This document shows positions 1 to 10,041 of a stretch of DNA of 64,000 nucleotides, in pieces. A model generated the notes under the pieces. The model searched no databases. It was given only the letters and a program-made list of their open reading frames with translations, and was not told the DNA's origin. Where the stretch lies: the NCBI GenBank assembly GCA_040397785.1, contig JBBAVI010000013.1:1-64000 (forward strand), written 5' to 3'. Source of the stretch: M3007 sp040397785. GTDB lineage: Bacteria > Bacteroidota > Bacteroidia > Chitinophagales > Saprospiraceae. A program made the position numbers and the translations under genes. Numbering within the stretch: the first letter of the stretch is position 1; the number at the start of each line of letters is the position of its first letter.

Positions 1-193
1 GAATTTCTACTTGGAGCATAATTGATTGATTTACATCACCGCAACAAGTCTAATATTTTAGCATCCAGAAACTGGATGACCTTATTGCAAAGCATGTAAC
101 GTGCTTCCTGCTTTTTTGGGATTTTTTGGAAAAAATAATTGTGGATGGAATGTAAATATGCACATCACTTTCTTGTGAAAGATACCGATATAG

Positions 194-379
194 CGTTACT
201 TTATTTATGGTTTCCGCATGAGCATTCTACAGGGCTGGAATCGCATCGGTGCGGGCATGTTTTTTACCCAACAGCCCATGCAAATGCTGTACCCAACCAC
301 GGCCTGGCAAACCCTGAAAGTGGCTGGAAAACGCCTGGAAATAGATGATAACTTTTATGTAAAGTCGCCCAAAAACTAA
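194..379 (+). pseudogene. Possible C-terminal gene fragment
   Basis: An open stretch follows a TAG at 191-193 and ends with TAA at 377-379. From the ATG at 218 it encodes about 53 residues with ordinary composition (...WQTLKVAGKRLEIDDNFYV...). It looks like the end of a longer protein, but I recognise no family. The ORF in another frame over the same bases (139-348) has a less protein-like composition. Codon content is the only support, so it could be a real small gene, a decayed 3' end or chance. Confidence 0.25.
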
Positions 380-381
380 TC

Positions 382-1149
382 TTACCGATAATAATACGTA
401 ATATCGGTGTCTTTGATTTCATAACGGCAACTGGATGCCTGATCGCGCTGCACGGTTTTGGCTACAAAATCAAGAATATCTGCACGTTCGGCCAAGGAAA
501 AGGGCGTGTTGGTTTCCCATTGCGCCTCGGAAGGAATGTCTAAGTATCCCATGCAATTGCCGCCGCCCATTTCAAAATAAAACTTGACGCGGCGGGCACC
601 TTCAATATAGGTTGCGGATCCGCTGCGGCCCAGGGTTTCGTATTCCATGTGTCGGTTGAATTTGGCGATTAAATCTTCCTGCACCCGCGCGCGCAGGACC
701 ATATCTTCCTCCACCATTACTTTTCCAGTGCCGTCGCGGTACACGATGGGCCCGTCTTTATCTTTGGGTTCATGGACTTCGGGTGCCGTTTCAGGCGCGG
801 GCACGACGCCTTCTGGCAACTTTTCAAAGGTTAATACATGCAAGCCGCCCTTGGGGTGTTCAATTTCGAGCAGGAACTGTCCGGGCGGGAAAGGCTGACT
901 ATCCCAAAGTATTTGAACGCTGCCATTGATGCGGTCGCGCACAGGGGCTACATCCACCGGCTTGCGATCAGGCATTTGCAGCAACCGGAGCATGCCGTAC
1001 CCCTGGCCACCATATTCGGGCAACCAGATGGTAAGTTGCTGACAATCAGAATAATGCACAAAACGGGCTTTGATCAGGCCGATGTCGTCTTGGCCGGGTC
1101 CGCGGTTTTCGATGTGCAGTTGGTGTATGAGGCCATTGTGTTGTTGCAT
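382..1149 (-). CDS. Hypothetical protein, 255 aa
   Basis: I do not recognise the family. The frame is open upstream to 1299, but that part overlaps the preceding gene, so the ATG at 1149 (MQQHNGLIHQL) is chosen, 34 bp after the stop of the haloperoxidase-like gene on the same strand. No signal peptide or membrane segment is seen. The first ~110 residues read as beta-rich (QLTIWLPEYGGQGYGMLRLL), with an acidic/proline linker around residues 120-145. The last ~90 residues contain GGGNCMGYLDIP and end DTDITYYYR. The short spacing suggests cotranscription with the upstream secreted enzyme. A lineage-specific protein is likely; the function is unknown. Confidence 0.7.
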   Translation of the reverse strand: MQQHNGLIHQLHIENRGPGQDDIGLIKARFVHYSDCQQLTIWLPEYGGQGYGMLRLLQMPDRKPVDVAPVRDRINGSVQILWDSQPFPPGQFLLEIEHPKGGLHVLTFEKLPEGVVPAPETAPEVHEPKDKDGPIVYRDGTGKVMVEEDMVLRARVQEDLIAKFNRHMEYETLGRSGSATYIEGARRVKFYFEMGGGNCMGYLDIPSEAQWETNTPFSLAERADILDFVAKTVQRDQASSCRYEIKDTDITYYYR

Positions 1150-1183
1150 GGATTCAATGTTTTTATGAAATTGCCTGTAGCAC

Positions 1184-3208
1184 CTATCTATCGCAATCTT
1201 TTCCTTCAAAAACCGCAGGATTATTGTCGTCGCAATCTTCGTAACTGAAATGGCCGTCTTTGTCTTTATCCACATAAAAGTAGGTGCGGGCCAGTTCAAA
1301 TGCGCCGACGCCTACTTTTGCCCCAATCATACGGCCCGGAATATCGTCAAATGGCGGATGAATTCCGCCCCAAATGCGTGATAAACTTGTCTGATCCGAG
1401 GCATCGCGGTAGGTTGCCCACTGCAAATGCACATCCACACTCGGTCCTTTTTCCAGCCGCAAAAAATTGCTGTTGGCTTGTACTTTAAATTCGCCCATAC
1501 CGCCCGGAAAAAAAGCATCGCCGGTGAGCAAGGTAAGCGTTTCGGCGGCGGCACGCGAATACGTGGAGTGGCCCGAAATGTAACCGCTAAATGGTGGGGT
1601 AACGAAGGTTTTGAGTTGGTAGGCGGTCCAGTTGTCGGCTAAAATCCAACCCACGCCCGCCACATCGTTGGTGGTGTCTTTTACCGCGCCATATCCCCGC
1701 CAGGCTTTTACCTTTATTTTATGCAAATTTTCTTTTTTGGGTCCCACCAGCGGATCGTTCGCTTTGACCAATTCAATCAAGCCCGGCTTGAGCGGAATAC
1801 CGCCCGGATCGTACCGTGGCAGTTTTTTATCGCTGCTTTGTCCGCGACCCGCCATGTACCGCAACGCCGAAATCGGGCGCACGCCATCATACCAGCCTTT
1901 GATGCCCCAAGCCGCAATGGCCGCATCGTGTACCGCGCCGCCGAGCGCAAAATAGGTTTTCACATCCCATTCCAGGTCATTGAGCAGCGGTCCTTTGCCG
2001 TTAAACTTTTTGATTAAGGCGGGGTGGTCACTGACATGGTGCAGGATCGCAAACCAGTGCCCGGGCGGGGTTTCAGACTTCGGTCCATCAGCCCAAAATT
2101 GTGCCAGTACGCGGGTATAATCGCCCCGTGGCACCATTTGCGCTGCATAGGGCTGGTGGGTATAGGGATTGGTATCGCGGCCAATGCCTGCATCTTTTCC
2201 GCTTTCAAAATCGTAAAATTGATGTAATTCCGCCAGGTTTTCAGGGTATTTTTGCACATTACCCATGCTTTTGGGCGAAATATCCCACATTACCCCGTCG
2301 CTGGGGTCGAGGTGGGCAGACCAGGCACTCACCAGGGCAAAGTTCCATTTGTATTCTTCCGATTCGGGGGTGATTTGCAAAGTATCCAGCAACGGGAAAG
2401 GCCCTGGATCGTGGTACACCCAGTAATCGATTTGGTTGCGCTGATAAATTTTCAAATCCGCATCATCCAGCGCAAAAGGCCGCACTTTGCCCCATTCCGG
2501 GCTTTGAAACACCTGTACTGCGGGCATCGGATTGCCATTTTGGTCGATGGCCACGGGCAACTTGAGGGGCTGCCAACGGTTGGGGTATAGCAGGGTGGGG
2601 TCACCAGCGTTGACCACGAAGAGGGGGCTATTGACAGGTTTGTAATCTTTTATTGCGTGGTTATTTTGTTCATTAGAGCCATCGCGCTGTCCCATTTGCA
2701 AAATACACTCTGCGATATAATTGCCCAAGGCGGCCGGTGCGCCACTTTCATAATCGGTAGAGCGGTTTCGGAAGTCGTAACCCAATTTTTGCATTAATTC
2801 GCGAAAACGCAGGGTGGCACCCATGGCTTTCGGAGACACAAAAAAACGGGTCGACATCACTCGGCAAACGGCATAACTGATGGCTTCGCGCCGGGCGGCC
2901 TCTACATCGGCAACAGGTGGCACCCCTTTAAACGGGCAAGTGTAGCCATTGACCGTTTTACCCAACAGGTAGGTTTGCGCCTGGTTATCGTACACCGACC
3001 AGGCATCGTACATGGCCATAGAGGTATGAAACAGGTTGCGCGCTTGCACGGGCGGACGGGCAAAATCTTCGCGGATCGATTGGAGCAGCGCATCATTCCA
3101 TTGTCGGGCTACCGAATGCTCCTGGGATAACAAAAAAGTATTTGGGATAAAAAGGCATGCCAGCAAAGACAGCAGCAGGCGCGGCATACGCAACAAGAAA
3201 ATATTCAT
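1184..3208 (-). CDS. Secreted vanadium-dependent haloperoxidase-like / PAP2 superfamily protein
   Basis: The product is a 674-residue secreted protein of the vanadium haloperoxidase / PAP2-phosphatase fold. It starts with a signal peptide (MNIFLLRMPRLLLSLLACLF...). The phosphate/vanadate-binding motif is seen as SGYISGHSTYSRAAAETLT near residue 555; the His of SGHS is the expected catalytic residue of the family. The C-terminal ~30 residues (DKDKDGHFSYEDCDDNNP) form a DxDxDG calcium-binding loop with paired Asp-Cys, a common tail on Bacteroidota exported enzymes. The length fits the large VCPO-related Bacteroidota proteins with a WSAHLDP-type helical N-half. The substrate (halide oxidation or phosphoester hydrolysis) cannot be told from sequence. 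The hypothetical gene at 382-1149 follows on the same strand. Confidence 0.85.
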   Translation of the reverse strand: MNIFLLRMPRLLLSLLACLFIPNTFLLSQEHSVARQWNDALLQSIREDFARPPVQARNLFHTSMAMYDAWSVYDNQAQTYLLGKTVNGYTCPFKGVPPVADVEAARREAISYAVCRVMSTRFFVSPKAMGATLRFRELMQKLGYDFRNRSTDYESGAPAALGNYIAECILQMGQRDGSNEQNNHAIKDYKPVNSPLFVVNAGDPTLLYPNRWQPLKLPVAIDQNGNPMPAVQVFQSPEWGKVRPFALDDADLKIYQRNQIDYWVYHDPGPFPLLDTLQITPESEEYKWNFALVSAWSAHLDPSDGVMWDISPKSMGNVQKYPENLAELHQFYDFESGKDAGIGRDTNPYTHQPYAAQMVPRGDYTRVLAQFWADGPKSETPPGHWFAILHHVSDHPALIKKFNGKGPLLNDLEWDVKTYFALGGAVHDAAIAAWGIKGWYDGVRPISALRYMAGRGQSSDKKLPRYDPGGIPLKPGLIELVKANDPLVGPKKENLHKIKVKAWRGYGAVKDTTNDVAGVGWILADNWTAYQLKTFVTPPFSGYISGHSTYSRAAAETLTLLTGDAFFPGGMGEFKVQANSNFLRLEKGPSVDVHLQWATYRDASDQTSLSRIWGGIHPPFDDIPGRMIGAKVGVGAFELARTYFYVDKDKDGHFSYEDCDDNNPAVFEGKDCDR

Positions 3209-3606
3209 ATTGATCGGTTAATAAACAAAATAGGACTTGGCGCACAGTTTGGTAATCATCACGGATGCGCAACCCACCAATGATCCATAGCAACGACCAA
3301 AGGTAGAATTTCAAGCGGGGGAAAAAAATTAGGATGCACTTAAAATCGTGGGGATGGGGTCCGCTTGTTGTGTCGGGTAGCATGATACTTATTTCCATCT
3401 CAAAAAGCCCCACCCCAAATACCCCAATCAGGGTACACCTTCCTGTTTACGCGCCACTACTTTGCAATCTAGCATACAAAACCTGCTTTTGCCTGCCATT
3501 TCAATGCCATCAATCCTGATAATTATCCAGATTACCTAGATATTTGAGCAGGATGCCCCCAACACGCTTCCATTTTTTAATTTAACCTATTAATTTGTAA
3601 ATCGCG
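3209..3606. other. Divergent intergenic region
   Basis: This stretch separates the minus-strand haloperoxidase-like gene from the plus-strand T9SS gene and must hold both promoters. On the minus strand a TATTTTG heptamer near 3225 is one base short of the TAnnTTTG -7 box. On the plus strand TTAATTTG at 3591-3598 is one mismatch away, very close to the ATG. No hairpin, repeat or convincing ORF is seen. Confidence 0.4.
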
Positions 3607-6261
3607 ATGGCGTTTTTTACGAAAATCCCTTTTGGAGTTTTACTGCTATTTTCAAACTTGGTATTTGGGCATAACAGTTTTTCGTTTGAGCGGCCGGGAC
3701 CAAGCTTGCTGAACCAAACGGCTAGCCATTTGACCGCTTTTTCCGATACCCTCACAGGGATCATTAATATTTACACGCCAGTTATGGGTTTTGGTTGCGA
3801 TAGCAGTATCGTGCTGGTGGATGCAGCCGATGGTTTTCAGGTAGGCAACCGGGTGCTATTGATTCAAATGCAGGGGGCAAAAGCCGACTTGACCGATAGC
3901 CCTCAATTTGGCAGTTTGACCGATCTTTCTAATACAGGCAATTACGAATTTAATCGAATTGATGCAATAAGCGGCAATACCATTTACCTGAAATATGCTT
4001 TAAAAAAGAATTACCAATTGGAGGGTAAAGTCCAGTTAATTACGGTACCGGAATACGACAATGTCTTGGTTGGAGCACTCTCTTGCGCGCCCTGGAACGG
4101 CAGCACGGGGGGCGTTTTGGCCCTGGAGGTTAAAAATGTACTCCAACTTACTGACAATATAGATGTAAGTGGCCTCGGCTTTCGCGGTGGCGCAGCGGTG
4201 GATGCGGCAGCTCTTTCGTTTCAAGAGTTACACTATTTTTACCCACCCAATGCCGTAGTTGCCGGGGCAAAAGGCGAAGGTGTGGCCATTATTCCGCTGC
4301 AACAGTCCTATGGTCGGGGCAATATTGGCAATGGCGGCGGCGGCGGCAACGCACACAATGCGGGCGGGGGCGGGGGCGCCAATGGCGGCGCGGGCGGCCA
4401 AGGTGGCCTCGATTATTATCTTGCACCCAACCAGCCTACACCCGGAACCAATGGCTTGGGTGGCACCGCAGTAACGGGTGATGTGCCGGATAAAATTATC
4501 CTGGGCGGCGGCGGCGGCGCAGGACATGTCAACGATAATGCGGGCACCAGTGGCGGCAATGGCGGCGGCATCATCTTTCTGAAAGCACAAACTGTGGTTG
4601 GCAACCACTTCTCTCTTCGGGCCAATGGCCAGGATGTAACGCTGCCTCCAGACATCAATGCAAAAGACGGACAAGGCGGCGGCGGCGCGGGCGGTACCAT
4701 TTTAATTGAAACAAATCAAATGATGGATACCTTGTACTGTGAGGCCCTGGGTGGTATAGGCGGCAATTGCTTTTCCCTGATTCCAACAGAATCTCATGGC
4801 CCGGGTGGCGGCGGATCCGGTGGACAAATTCGGCTTTCTTCTAATTTCAATAATATATTTACAAGCCTCCATGGTGGCCTCAACGGATTATCCAACCAAG
4901 GAAATCCGAACGGTGCCGAACCAGGTGCCAACGGCCAATTGCTGCTCAACCAACATTGGGTATATGCAACGAAAATAGCCAAACCACAACCAACCATTAC
5001 CAAAATTATCGCTTTTTGCCCCGGAACCACCCTTTCACTCTTGGGCCAAAACTACAGCCAACCAGATACGATTACGGCGCTCCTACCATCCACGATTACC
5101 TGCGATACGCTGGCGACCTATATTTTACAGTTTAAACCGCAGGGAACCAGCAGTAAAGAAATTTTCTTCTGCAAAGGCGATTCTGTGCTGCTGGACGGTG
5201 TGTACTACTACGCACCACAAACCATTGTACGTAACATTGCGTTGCCTGGTGGATGCGACTCGGTTGCGACCATTTTTTTAAAATACACAACACTCAATAA
5301 CCAGACCTCCTTACAATTGAATTGTCCGGCTGCAATCTCCATCGATGTGGCTCCCAATACCAACAGTGCCCTGGTCAACTACCTCAGCCCTACCGCAGCC
5401 AGTGATTGTACCTGCCCGGGCATTGACCTGCGCCTCAAAAAGGGTCTTCCAAGTGGCAGTGTTTTCCCTTTAGGCGTCACCGAATTGTGCTTTGAAGCCA
5501 AAGACAGCTGCGAACAGGAACGCAATTGCTGTTTTACCGTAAATGTGAGCGATGGACAAGCCTGCGATGTAAAAACCCTGGCTTGCCTGAAATTCGAACT
5601 GCTTTCAATCAAACAAAATGCACAAACGCAATACACCTATACGATTCGGCTAAACAACCAATGCAGCCAAAAACTCCTCCATATTGCCTTCGAATTGCCC
5701 AAATCCTTGTTGGCAAGCGCCCCCGCTACCAACACCATATATACGGCACCCAGCGGACGAACTTACCGCGTGCGCAACCCCAATGCCAGCCCAGCCTACA
5801 GTATCCGTTTTGCTGCATTATCGGATAGCATCGCCAACGGACAATCGGATGTTTTTCAGTACACTTTGCCAGCAATAGCCAATGTGTTATTTATCCATGC
5901 TTTTGTGCGCCTCGAATCACAAATATACTACGACACTTATCTGAACGTTTTTGGTTGTGATGTTACCTTCGCCCCAGATAACCCAATTGCGGAAAGACAG
6001 ACCGACCAGGAAAACGCCCTTGTTTTCCCTAATCCTACAAGCGGTCGGCTGTACACTGATTTGTCTGCCTGGAATACCGAATCAGTGCAATTGCGCATAT
6101 ATAATATTCATGGACGGTTGATTTTACAAACAACGCAAACGGCTGAAACTGCCCCTACTGCGCTTGATTTGCCTTTGGAACTGCCTGATGGGCTTTATTT
6201 GTTGGAAATTATGCCAACAAATAGCCAAGCGGTTGTTCAAAAATTTGTGTTGCAACGGTAA
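3607..6261 (+). CDS. Large glycine-rich T9SS-sorted surface protein
   Basis: This 884-residue exported protein has a signal peptide (about residues 1-22) and the N-terminal module common to Bacteroidota adhesin-like proteins (VLLIQMQGA...). A long Gly-rich segment with repeated NGGGGGNAHNAGGGGG-type runs spans residues ~235-420. It is followed by two ~45-residue CPGTT/CKGDS...CDTLATY repeats, a HYR-like domain (around 565-650, NCPAAISIDV...CFEAKDSC) and a Cys-containing domain (CDVKTLACLKFELL). It ends in a type A T9SS sorting domain (VFPNPTSGRLYTDL...GLYLLEI...KFVLQR). The last three modules are shared with the next gene, so the two are paralogues. It is expected to be exported by T9SS and anchored or released at the surface; an adhesive or matrix role is inference. 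Confidence 0.85.
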   Translation: MAFFTKIPFGVLLLFSNLVFGHNSFSFERPGPSLLNQTASHLTAFSDTLTGIINIYTPVMGFGCDSSIVLVDAADGFQVGNRVLLIQMQGAKADLTDSPQFGSLTDLSNTGNYEFNRIDAISGNTIYLKYALKKNYQLEGKVQLITVPEYDNVLVGALSCAPWNGSTGGVLALEVKNVLQLTDNIDVSGLGFRGGAAVDAAALSFQELHYFYPPNAVVAGAKGEGVAIIPLQQSYGRGNIGNGGGGGNAHNAGGGGGANGGAGGQGGLDYYLAPNQPTPGTNGLGGTAVTGDVPDKIILGGGGGAGHVNDNAGTSGGNGGGIIFLKAQTVVGNHFSLRANGQDVTLPPDINAKDGQGGGGAGGTILIETNQMMDTLYCEALGGIGGNCFSLIPTESHGPGGGGSGGQIRLSSNFNNIFTSLHGGLNGLSNQGNPNGAEPGANGQLLLNQHWVYATKIAKPQPTITKIIAFCPGTTLSLLGQNYSQPDTITALLPSTITCDTLATYILQFKPQGTSSKEIFFCKGDSVLLDGVYYYAPQTIVRNIALPGGCDSVATIFLKYTTLNNQTSLQLNCPAAISIDVAPNTNSALVNYLSPTAASDCTCPGIDLRLKKGLPSGSVFPLGVTELCFEAKDSCEQERNCCFTVNVSDGQACDVKTLACLKFELLSIKQNAQTQYTYTIRLNNQCSQKLLHIAFELPKSLLASAPATNTIYTAPSGRTYRVRNPNASPAYSIRFAALSDSIANGQSDVFQYTLPAIANVLFIHAFVRLESQIYYDTYLNVFGCDVTFAPDNPIAERQTDQENALVFPNPTSGRLYTDLSAWNTESVQLRIYNIHGRLILQTTQTAETAPTALDLPLELPDGLYLLEIMPTNSQAVVQKFVLQR

Positions 6262-6304
6262 TAACAAATACAAACACCATTTTTTACCCAACAAATTCGA
6301 TAAA

Positions 6305-9300
6305 ATGAAACCAAACCCACTTTTTTTACTCCTTTTTACCCTGTGTTGCTTCGCAGGCAGTTTGTACGGCCAAAATAATGCGCTTGCTGTGCAAATGGAA
6401 CACCCGGGCATGCGCGCACGCATGGAGGTGACCGCCGGGGCCCATGATATACAACTCTGCGAATTGATTCCAGGAAATTCCTATATGGTGCTAGCGATTG
6501 GGGCTGTTTTGGGACAAAAAACGGTATTTAGCCTGGCACCAACCTTGACACAACCGAATGACAAACAGTCTGTAAAGTTATTCGAAGGGCGTAGCAATGG
6601 CCTACAATTTACAGCAACCAATCCTTGCATGACGCTCAAACTCCAGGTCAATTCACTGGAACCATCGGCTTCCCATGCCCTGTATTTGTCCGTAAAATGC
6701 GATAACTGCCCCGATCAAGATACCTGGGTGCAGGAATTCGCCTCCAAAGCGCAGGCTGCAAAACTGAGTGTAGTAAGCGGTGTAAGCGCAAGCAGCCTGA
6801 TTCAAAATACCCTCGTTGGAGGCAACTGTTTTAATGTATCCAACATTACGTCTTCCGGCAACAACAACTCCAGGGGCACCTTTGCCAGTGGTATTACGAA
6901 TATCGGTATCGGCAACGGCATGATCCTGTCTACCGGCACCATCGCTTCCTTGCCTGGCCCAAACAATGTAGACAATGCAAACGGCGGTTTTAGCGACAAC
7001 TCAATCGATGATCCCGACCTCAAAATCCTGGATAATGGCAACCAATTTGATTTATCGAAAATTGAATTTGACTTTACCCCAACCGCCAATACGGTGCAAT
7101 TCGATTTCGTTTTTGGCTCTGAAGAATATTGCGAGTTTGTTAATTCGCAGTTCAATGACGTGTTTGGGTTCTTTATCAGCGGCCCGGGCATTTCCGGCAA
7201 TTTAAATATCGGCACCCTGCCTGGTTCCCCAACGGGCATCGCCACCAACAATGTAAACCACCTCACGAACACCAATTTTTACGTCAATAATACATCAACC
7301 TCCAATGGATGCCAGAATTTGACGGCTTTCAGTCCGCTGGAATGCCAACTGGATGGCTGGACCAAGGTGATCACTGCAACCGCCAACGTAATTCCCTGCT
7401 CCACCTACCACATCAAATTGGCCATTGCCGATATTGGCGATCAACAATACGGATCGGCGGTATTTTTACGCGCCAACTCCTTTAATGCGGGTGGTACGGC
7501 AAAAGCAGAGGCCATCTATCCGCCAGGCCTGAACAAAGCCTTCGAGGGCGGTTGCGGCCCTGCTGCTTTTCGTTTTTCACGCGATAGCAGCGACCTTACC
7601 CAACCGCTTACGGTCAATTTTGCCGTGGCGGGCACCGCTACACCCAATGTTGACTACACCTCCATTACCAGTCCCGTGGTGATCCCCGCAGGACAACAAT
7701 CGATCCTGGTGCCGGTGAATGTGCTCAATGATGCATTGGCGGAAGGCGTCGAAAATATTCAGTTGGTCATAGACAACGCCTGCACTTGCACCCAATCAAT
7801 TGCGAATATGCAAATTGACGATAAACCTGGTTTTGAACTAAGCTTATCAGATCAAACGATTTGTTCCGGGGTAGAAACAACCTTAACACCCCTGATAATC
7901 GAAGGGGTGTTACCCCTCCAATACCTGTGGAGCAACGGCGCAACCACGCCCACCATTCAGGTTTCCAGCAATGGCATCTTTACCGTACAAGTAACGGATG
8001 CCTGCAACCGGATTTTGGTGGATACGGCTTCCGTGACGTTCTCGATTGCCGTTGAATTGATCCAAAACATTGATTTTTGCCCGGGCACTACCGTTATAGT
8101 TGCCGGCAATACCTACAGCCAGCCGACCACAGTGCAGGACACCATCCCGGGCTTGAACAATACCTGCGACACGCTGATTACGTATGTCCTGAAATTATTG
8201 CCACAGGTTACCATTACAGATTCCATCGACTTTTGCCCCGGCACTTTTGTCACCATCAACGGCATTCAATACAACAGCGCCGCTACTGTGCTGGATACGT
8301 TTCCGGGCACTGGTACTGCATGCGACACCTTGGTTATGTATGTTTTGCAGGTGCTGCCTTACAACCAAAAAGCCCAAACCATTGAATTTTGTCCAGGCCG
8401 ATCGGTCAACATTGGCGGACAATTTTACAGCAATCCGGGGGTCGTGCTGGATACCATTCCAGGGGTTGGGCGCGCCTGCGATACCGTCGTTACCTACACT
8501 TTGGTCCAATTGCCGCAGCCTGTGCGGGCCGAAACCATCACTTTTTGTCCTAGATCGGGTGTGGTGATTGGTGGACAGTTTTATACCCAAGCCGGTATTG
8601 TGCTCGATACGGTTCCGGGCAGTGCCGGGGCCTGTGATACCATTATTACGTACACCCTGACGATCCTGCCGCAACCTGTGCGGGCAGAAACCATCCTGTT
8701 TTGTCCAGGCGAAACCATAAAAATCGGTGGCCAATCCTATTCCCAGCCCGGAACAGTACTTGATACCCTGCCCGGTGCCGGCATTGCCTGCGACACCATT
8801 GTTACGTATACCCTGGCCTACAAAGTGCCTGCGCCGTCGGTTGTACAAATTAGTTGCCCCAACCCCATTAGTGTCGATGTGCCGGGCGGTGGCGCGAGTG
8901 CCGTAGTAACTTATTTGGATGCCACCGCGAACAGTAATTGTGTTTGTTCAGGTCTTACCGTCACCCGTACGAGTGGATTGGCATCGGGCAGTAATTTCCC
9001 CTTGGGCACCAACAATGTCTGTTTCAAGGCAGAAGACGCTTGCGGCCAAACCGCCACTTGCTGCACCCAAATTACGGTAAATGAAGAGGCCGCTTGCGAT
9101 ATTAAGGTAATTGGTTGCGTAAAATTTGAATTGCTGGGCATTACCATCGACGTGAAACGCCGTTTGAGTTACCGCATTCGCACCACGAATAACTGCACCA
9201 ACAAGTTGCTATACATGGCCATAGAGATTCCATCGGGCTATAATGCCGTGCGCCCGGTCAACAACTCGACTTATGTAGCCCCAAGTGGACATACCTATGC

Positions 9301-9802
9301 GGTGCGGAACCCAAACTATTCGCCATTCTATTCCGTTCGGTTTGCGTCTGTGTCGGATAGCATTCGCAATGGCGGTTCGGATGTATTTAAGTACACCTTG
9401 CAAGCGCAAACCGATCCGGATTATATTCAAGTATTGGTGCGTTTACAGGAACAAATTTATGCCGAAGCCTATTTAAACACCTTCTATTGCCCGGTTTTGC
9501 CCGAAGTTTCGAACCGCGATGAACAGGAAGATGGGCTGTTGTACACCCTCGATCCGTCGTTTATCCTGTTCCCAAACCCAACGGATGGCCAGTTGTTTGC
9601 CGACTTCAGTCAATGGGACGGTCAAGTACTTCAACTAAAGGTGTTTAATGCGCAAGGCCAATTGGTTCAAGCGACCAGCCTTACCGCTGCGGGCGTACAA
9701 GCACTCGAAATACCGACAACACTTAGCAATGGCGTGTATTGGCTGAATGTGCACACGGAAACCGGCGAACAGGTGGTAAAACGTTTTTTACTACAACGAT
9801 AG
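6305..9802 (+). CDS. Choice-of-anchor L domain protein with tandem repeats and T9SS sorting signal
   Basis: The start is placed at the ATG at 6305 (MKPNPLFLLLFTLCCFAG), which begins a signal peptide 43 bp after the upstream paralogue; the frame is open further upstream only inside that gene. The product is 1165 residues. A choice-of-anchor L domain occupies roughly residues 165-390 (GNGMILSTGTIASLPGPNN; FDFVFGSEEYCEFV). A Calx-beta-like segment (VNFAVAGTATPNVDY) and a PKD/SprB-like piece (LWSNGATTPTIQV) follow. Five ~45-residue repeats of pattern FCPG...GxxYSxPxxVxDTxPGxxxxCDTxxTYxL span 8055-8820. After these come a HYR-like domain, a Cys domain paralogous to the upstream protein and a type A T9SS sorting domain (FPNPTDGQLFADF...RFLLQR). 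Likely a cell-surface or secreted adhesin. Confidence 0.88.
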   Translation: MKPNPLFLLLFTLCCFAGSLYGQNNALAVQMEHPGMRARMEVTAGAHDIQLCELIPGNSYMVLAIGAVLGQKTVFSLAPTLTQPNDKQSVKLFEGRSNGLQFTATNPCMTLKLQVNSLEPSASHALYLSVKCDNCPDQDTWVQEFASKAQAAKLSVVSGVSASSLIQNTLVGGNCFNVSNITSSGNNNSRGTFASGITNIGIGNGMILSTGTIASLPGPNNVDNANGGFSDNSIDDPDLKILDNGNQFDLSKIEFDFTPTANTVQFDFVFGSEEYCEFVNSQFNDVFGFFISGPGISGNLNIGTLPGSPTGIATNNVNHLTNTNFYVNNTSTSNGCQNLTAFSPLECQLDGWTKVITATANVIPCSTYHIKLAIADIGDQQYGSAVFLRANSFNAGGTAKAEAIYPPGLNKAFEGGCGPAAFRFSRDSSDLTQPLTVNFAVAGTATPNVDYTSITSPVVIPAGQQSILVPVNVLNDALAEGVENIQLVIDNACTCTQSIANMQIDDKPGFELSLSDQTICSGVETTLTPLIIEGVLPLQYLWSNGATTPTIQVSSNGIFTVQVTDACNRILVDTASVTFSIAVELIQNIDFCPGTTVIVAGNTYSQPTTVQDTIPGLNNTCDTLITYVLKLLPQVTITDSIDFCPGTFVTINGIQYNSAATVLDTFPGTGTACDTLVMYVLQVLPYNQKAQTIEFCPGRSVNIGGQFYSNPGVVLDTIPGVGRACDTVVTYTLVQLPQPVRAETITFCPRSGVVIGGQFYTQAGIVLDTVPGSAGACDTIITYTLTILPQPVRAETILFCPGETIKIGGQSYSQPGTVLDTLPGAGIACDTIVTYTLAYKVPAPSVVQISCPNPISVDVPGGGASAVVTYLDATANSNCVCSGLTVTRTSGLASGSNFPLGTNNVCFKAEDACGQTATCCTQITVNEEAACDIKVIGCVKFELLGITIDVKRRLSYRIRTTNNCTNKLLYMAIEIPSGYNAVRPVNNSTYVAPSGHTYAVRNPNYSPFYSVRFASVSDSIRNGGSDVFKYTLQAQTDPDYIQVLVRLQEQIYAEAYLNTFYCPVLPEVSNRDEQEDGLLYTLDPSFILFPNPTDGQLFADFSQWDGQVLQLKVFNAQGQLVQATSLTAAGVQALEIPTTLSNGVYWLNVHTETGEQVVKRFLLQR

Positions 9803-9836
9803 GCCGCAGGGCAGATTGCTGCAACGTAAATTAAAG

Positions 9837-9922
9837 ATGGCAGGAAGGTAAGGACGGATGTTTTTTATTGGGGCCATGTAAATGATCCCAATAAAAAACA
9901 CCCGCCCTTGCATTCCTGCCAT
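9837..9922. repeat. Long imperfect inverted repeat with bidirectional terminator core
   Basis: The core is a perfect 14-bp stem (9859-9872 with 9887-9900, arm TGTTTTTTATTGGG) around a 14-nt loop. T-rich and A-rich arms would give a U tract in either direction. The complementarity continues outward with a few mismatches from ATGGCAGGAA (9837) to its partner ending at 9922, about 36 nt per arm. It lies 35 bp after the T9SS gene and upstream of pheT. A terminator of the surface-protein gene is the simplest role, but the arms are longer than a usual terminator, so a palindromic mobile repeat is possible. Confidence 0.7.
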
Positions 9923-9964
9923 TGCTTTATACAAAATTTCCCGTTCATTTTTCATTAACATTAC

Positions 9965-9972
9965 TACCTTTG
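9965..9972 (+). promoter_or_regulatory. Bacteroidota -7 box for pheT
   Basis: TACCTTTG matches the Bacteroidota -7 consensus TAnnTTTG exactly and lies 70 bp upstream of the pheT ATG. No clean TTTG -33 element is seen; TTTC at 9937-9940 is the closest. Confidence 0.5.
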
Positions 9973-10041
9973 CTCATTCGAAATTACTGTGTCTACAGAA
10001 AATCAAACTCAAAATTGATAATCCGTACTTATTATTGAGGA

